This document shows, piece after piece, positions 60,787 to 64,000 of a stretch of 64,000 nt of DNA (the first letter of the stretch is position 1; every line of letters begins with the position of its first letter). The translations under genes and the position numbers were made by a program. The DNA is from Mangrovivirga halotolerans (GTDB taxonomy: Bacteria; Bacteroidota; Bacteroidia; Cytophagales; Cyclobacteriaceae). The DNA lies in contig NZ_JAPFQN010000003.1 in NCBI RefSeq assembly GCF_026241165.1, positions 1 to 64,000 on the forward strand, given 5' to 3'. Under the pieces are notes generated by a model. That model was not told where the DNA came from, searched no databases, and was given only the letters and a program-made list of their open reading frames with translations.

Positions 60787-61661
60787 TATTTGTAGCTATT
60801 TCTGATTTTAATGATTTTAAATAGCTTTAAATTTAATTTTATATAAAAGCCCATAAGTTTAAAAAACATCAAAATTGATTTTTTCACAGGATAAATTTTT
60901 AAAAAGAATTTGGGAAGCCCAAAGACAGAAATAAATCCTTTCCAATAACTATAGATCAAGTTGTGGTTAATGTTTAAAATTTCAGCCTGAATAGTGTATT
61001 TGGATTGAATTACATCTTTTTTAAACACTCTTTTAGGGATTCTGTCGTGACATATCCTGGCATTATTGGTGATAACAATCTTAAAATCATGATATTTTAC
61101 TCGTTCAACATAATTTCTATCCTCACCATAATGATCGAACATTGGCTCGAAATAACCGACTTTTTTAACTACATGAGCCGGGAGTAGCCAGGCTGCAGCG
61201 TTAACAAAAGGCACTTCGTCGATATTTTCTTCTAAAGTACTGGTTTTTCGTTCCCAATATGTTTTGAAGCTACTATCCAGAGTTTTTTCATCACCAGAGT
61301 AATGTAGCGGACTTATAATACCATAATTTTCATTCTTTTCAGCTGCATCAACCAGGCTTTTAATTGTATCGGGAAATATCCAGGTATCCTGGTTTAATAA
61401 AAACAGGTAATCTGCATTTTCATTTAAAGCCTTCTCAATTCCAATATTATTTGCTTTACCAAACCCCAGATTTGATTTGGAATCGATAATGTCAATTTCA
61501 TTGTATTGATTTAAAATTGACAAGGTGGCATCATTAGAATTGTTATCAATCGCAATTACTGATACAGGGTAAGTTGAGTTAAATACGGAATCCAAACATT
61601 TCTTAAGCCATTTTTCACCGTTATAAGTAACTAAAATCAAAAAAACTCTTTTTTTCATCAT
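60786..61661 (-). CDS. Glycosyltransferase family 2 (rhamnosyltransferase-like)
   Basis: 291 aa from the ATG at 61661 (a second ATG follows at once); a TTG at 61679 is less likely. GT-A fold: opening ILVTYNGEKWLKKCLDSVF, IDNNSNDAT, NLGFGKANNIGIEKAL and the DxD-like LNQDTW where the sugar nucleotide and metal bind, then YFEPMFDHYGEDRNYVERV with the acceptor-side acid (ED). The NLGFGKxNNIG pattern is typical of WbbL/rhamnosyl-type enzymes. It adds one sugar to a lipid-linked glycan moved by the flippase downstream. First gene of this two-gene piece of a surface polysaccharide locus. Confidence 0.9.
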   Translation of the reverse strand: MMKKRVFLILVTYNGEKWLKKCLDSVFNSTYPVSVIAIDNNSNDATLSILNQYNEIDIIDSKSNLGFGKANNIGIEKALNENADYLFLLNQDTWIFPDTIKSLVDAAEKNENYGIISPLHYSGDEKTLDSSFKTYWERKTSTLEENIDEVPFVNAAAWLLPAHVVKKVGYFEPMFDHYGEDRNYVERVKYHDFKIVITNNARICHDRIPKRVFKKDVIQSKYTIQAEILNINHNLIYSYWKGFISVFGLPKFFLKIYPVKKSILMFFKLMGFYIKLNLKLFKIIKIRNSYK

Positions 61662-61879
61662 GTCGCGATCAATGGCCAAAATAAGAATGTTAATTTATTT
61701 ACTCGCCTGAGAATTATAAAAGTTTAGCAATTCAGGTCTAAAAGTATCTTATTTAGTATAGGTTTTTACTTTGTTGCTAAAATATGAATAATGACCTGTG
61801 TTTTCCATGTCCTCAAGAAATTAATCCATTCTTCCTGCCTGTATAATGTTTTATCTGTTAATCTAATATTGATTTACCT

Positions 61880-63658
61880 TTAAAATTTTTTATCAAAAGG
61901 AATATAGTTTTCCCATTCCCATGGTGTAAAGGTGTCTTTCAATGTTACCTCAAGCAGTTCCCTAAAAATGCTGTTTCCGTTTACACTATTGGTCATTATT
62001 AGTATGCCCTTACCTGTTTCTGGAAAAATAACAGAATGATGCTGAAAACCACTTCCATTTCCTTCTTTAAAAGCAGCTTTTCCATACGGAGTGAAAAATA
62101 TACCCCATCCAAGACCATAACTCAGTTTGATATCATCATTAAATGGTCCGGTTTGTTTAGAAAGAGGACCAAATTGTTTCAATGATTTGATTCTTACCTG
62201 TGGATTAAAGATTTCTTTCCATGAATTTTCAGATATTAATTTTCTTTGAAAAACTGCTGTCATGAATTTAGTGTAATCTTCTAGAGTGGTTTCTAAAGTG
62301 CTTGGTGCACGAGGCTCATTATCTTTGTCTTTCTGATATGGCGCTTCTTCTTCATTGTGCCCATAAGCCATATTTCCTTCAAAAGAAGGTTTAAACTCAT
62401 AACTGCTTCTGGTCATTTCAAGAGGTTTAAATACAATCTCCTGAGCTAAATCTTCATATCCTTTTCCTGTTAATTTTTCGAGTACAACTTGAAGATAGAC
62501 CATTCCCTCTCCTGAGTATAAATATCCTGATCCGGGTTCCTGAATAACTTTTAGTTTTTTATCCGGAAGAAAAAACCGCCAATTTGGAAAGCCACTTGTG
62601 TGCGCTAAACACATTCTGGCAGTTATTTTATGATAGAGTGTGTCGTTCTTGAGACTTGAATAATCATCATGCCATCTAGTTTGTGGTGTGTACTCATATA
62701 TTTTCTTATCCAGGTAACGTTCGAGTGGAGTATCCAGGTCTATAACTCCTTCCTCGACTAATCTCATTACAACAACCGAAAAAACAGCCTTACTTAAAGA
62801 AGCCCCATAGATATTTGATGAATCAGATAAAATCAAGTTTTCTTTTTTATTGCTATAACCGTGAGTTTTGCAGTAAACAGGCTTTCCATTATTAAAAATA
62901 GTTATAGCCATTCCGGTTACTTTAGCATTGGTCATCAATTGGCTGATCTTTTGATCTAAAGAGTCTGTTTCAATTTGGGATTCATCAAGCCTGCTAACTG
63001 ATTGAGCTTTCACAGGGATTGAAAATATAAATGTTGTGATCAATAAGACAATTGTCACCATTCTGTTACTGGGTTTGCTGCTTACCTTAAGAAATGGAAT
63101 TGATAGTGGATAATAACATTTACTTTTCTTTATGACCAGATAGATGTTCACAGACATTACTACAAAGGTGTAGATTAAGACTCCAAAAAACAGAAAAATC
63201 ATTAAAGGAGTTCCCTGCATAAATATATGCCCAATAAACATCATTCCTGATAGAGCAATGAGGAAAATTATTGTCATAGTCAATTGAAAGTTCAGAACCT
63301 TCCGACCATGGATGTCATAGATTTTATTGTCTTCTCTTTTATGAATCCAGATAAATACTGGTGCTATTATATTAAATAATGGAATCATGGATCCAAGGAA
63401 AGGAGTGGCATGTAGAAGAAGTAACCACTTTTTTTGAATGTCCTCCTCGCGTGGATTATTTAGTGGTAATAATTCATCCACATCAATATCCATAGCTACA
63501 GCAAGTAACTTTACTGTCTGTAAGTGTGGTTCTGTTTCTCCTTTCTCTATTCGCTGTATTGTCCTTACAGTTATATTTGTTCGGTCAGATAATTCTTTTT
63601 GAGTTAGTCCTTTAAGCTTTCGCTGGTAGATTAAATTTTTGGATAATGAGTTAGTCAT
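61880..63658 (-). CDS. Fusion: XRE-type HTH + DUF4870-like membrane part + class C beta-lactamase-fold domain
   Basis: One 592-aa frame. Residues ~6-62 are a Cro/CI helix-turn-helix (LTQKELSDRTNITVRTIQRI). Residues ~76-178 hold about three hydrophobic helices in the order of DUF4870 (ATPFLGSMIPLFNIIAPVFIW, HGRKVLNFQLT). A further hydrophobic stretch (~200-217) ends in VKAQS and looks like a signal peptide used as a membrane helix. Residues ~230-585 form a serine hydrolase: SxxK as Ser287-Leu-Ser-Lys290, a YSG motif at 381-383, and EGNGSGFQHH in place of HxG. It looks like a membrane-bound DNA-binding sensor with a periplasmic penicillin-binding-type domain. Met200 (63061) could start a separate hydrolase. 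Confidence 0.85.
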   Translation of the reverse strand: MTNSLSKNLIYQRKLKGLTQKELSDRTNITVRTIQRIEKGETEPHLQTVKLLAVAMDIDVDELLPLNNPREEDIQKKWLLLLHATPFLGSMIPLFNIIAPVFIWIHKREDNKIYDIHGRKVLNFQLTMTIIFLIALSGMMFIGHIFMQGTPLMIFLFFGVLIYTFVVMSVNIYLVIKKSKCYYPLSIPFLKVSSKPSNRMVTIVLLITTFIFSIPVKAQSVSRLDESQIETDSLDQKISQLMTNAKVTGMAITIFNNGKPVYCKTHGYSNKKENLILSDSSNIYGASLSKAVFSVVVMRLVEEGVIDLDTPLERYLDKKIYEYTPQTRWHDDYSSLKNDTLYHKITARMCLAHTSGFPNWRFFLPDKKLKVIQEPGSGYLYSGEGMVYLQVVLEKLTGKGYEDLAQEIVFKPLEMTRSSYEFKPSFEGNMAYGHNEEEAPYQKDKDNEPRAPSTLETTLEDYTKFMTAVFQRKLISENSWKEIFNPQVRIKSLKQFGPLSKQTGPFNDDIKLSYGLGWGIFFTPYGKAAFKEGNGSGFQHHSVIFPETGKGILIMTNSVNGNSIFRELLEVTLKDTFTPWEWENYIPFDKKF

Positions 63659-63675
63659 TTTTTTGTCATTTTGTT

Positions 63676-63701
63676 TGATGTAAAAGTAGTCTGTTACATC
63701 A
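63676..63701. promoter_or_regulatory. Inverted repeat upstream of the HTH-hydrolase fusion (candidate self-operator)
   Basis: TGATGTAA (63676-63683) and TTACATCA (63694-63701) are perfect 8-bp inverted arms with a 10-bp spacer, 18 bp before the fusion gene's start codon. Nearby GACAT/ATGTC (63713-63726) and repeated TGTCA words give further symmetry. A XRE-type protein could bind here, and the region also lies upstream of the divergent lipoprotein gene. Confidence 0.45.
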
Positions 63702-63893
63702 GCCTTTTAGACGACATACACATGTCACCTTAGTGTCATCTCTGCGAAATTAGCTTATTTAAGGCATAAATTAGCTTTTATTAAGGGTGCATATAGTTTA
63801 ATGAAGGCCTTACATGTGTTTTAACATAAATTATATGAACATTGAGTTTTATTGAATTACTTTCAAAAAAATTAAACCCATTATTCAAATTCA

Positions 63894-64000
63894 ATGAAAC
63901 AGTTAAAAATTATAACTCTTAAACTCGCAGTTTTTTCTTTTTTTATTTTTGGTATCCCATCATGTGATGACTGCAGGGGTGTCGAAGCAGTTAATGGGCA
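63894..64000 (+). CDS. Lipoprotein, N-terminal part (cut by window end)
   Basis: The frame opens with ATG at 63894 and stays open to the window end (35 codons). It encodes a basic start (MKQLKIITLKLAV), a Phe-rich hydrophobic core and a lipobox ending GIPSC (Cys24) followed by DDC, so an exported lipoprotein is likely. It is divergent from the HTH-hydrolase fusion gene across 235 bp. The function cannot be told from this piece. Confidence 0.75.
   Translation, partial: MKQLKIITLKLAVFSFFIFGIPSCDDCRGVEAVNG

Overview
The window reads as chromosomal DNA of a Bacteroidota bacterium, most likely a marine or environmental member of the Cytophagales. The grounds are AT-rich sequence, few purine-rich ribosome binding sites, many lipoproteins with a short signal peptide ending in Cys, TonB-dependent receptors that begin with a carboxypeptidase-regulatory-like domain, LytTR regulation, DUF3857/transglutaminase pairs, and an eCIS-type AAA ATPase next to a DUF4157 protein. 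The genus cannot be fixed from the sequence alone.

Layout. 1-120: the 3' end of a 5S rRNA and its terminator. 0.4-11.1 kb (+): RCK potassium channel, TIG/BNR lipoprotein, pentapeptide-repeat protein, Tat-exported HisC-like aminotransferase, TPR lipoprotein, an alpha-amylase strikingly like those of Thermococcales archaea behind two LacI-type operator-like sites, an S9 peptidase and a D-lactate dehydrogenase. 11.1-22 kb: fatty acid desaturase (-), then housekeeping and small enzymes (+): DUF302, APC permease, membrane hydrolase, polysaccharide deacetylase, RibD-like reductase, GNAT, flavodoxin-like reductase, membrane LytTR regulator, class C serine hydrolase. 22-26 kb (-): two overlapping DUF3857/transglutaminase genes, one of which has lost the catalytic Cys. 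26-31 kb: divergent AAA ATPase and DUF4157-metzincin protein with two possible partner genes, then a MaoC-like hydratase. 32-36 kb: ammonium transporter behind a long palindrome, a porin, and PPK2.

36-46 kb (-) is the most suggestive block. A TonB receptor and an exported alpha/beta hydrolase form one unit. An SDR, a KAS III-like enzyme lacking the usual His and Asn, a sodium/solute symporter and an AMP-forming acyl-CoA ligase form a tight second unit, followed by an unrecognised gene. The upstream regions of both units carry the same 17-bp element (AAGGGTTGACTTTTGTG on +, same orientation, 68 and 82 bp from the start codons). I infer a co-regulated path: outer-membrane uptake, periplasmic ester cleavage, import of a carboxylate, CoA activation, and acyl transfer/reduction. 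The substrate is unknown.

46-58 kb: a three-gene RND efflux operon (-), DUF1697, a second TonB receptor divergent from a small lipoprotein, and small conserved unknowns. 58.5-59.3 kb: tRNA-Pro(UGG), its terminator, a long near-perfect palindrome, and 175-bp tandem repeats with decayed copies. 59.3-64 kb: flippase plus GT2 glycosyltransferase (-), a one-polypeptide fusion of XRE helix-turn-helix, DUF4870-like membrane part and class C beta-lactamase-fold domain (-), and the start of a lipoprotein gene cut by the window end.

No CRISPR array, insertion sequence, transposase or integrase gene was seen.
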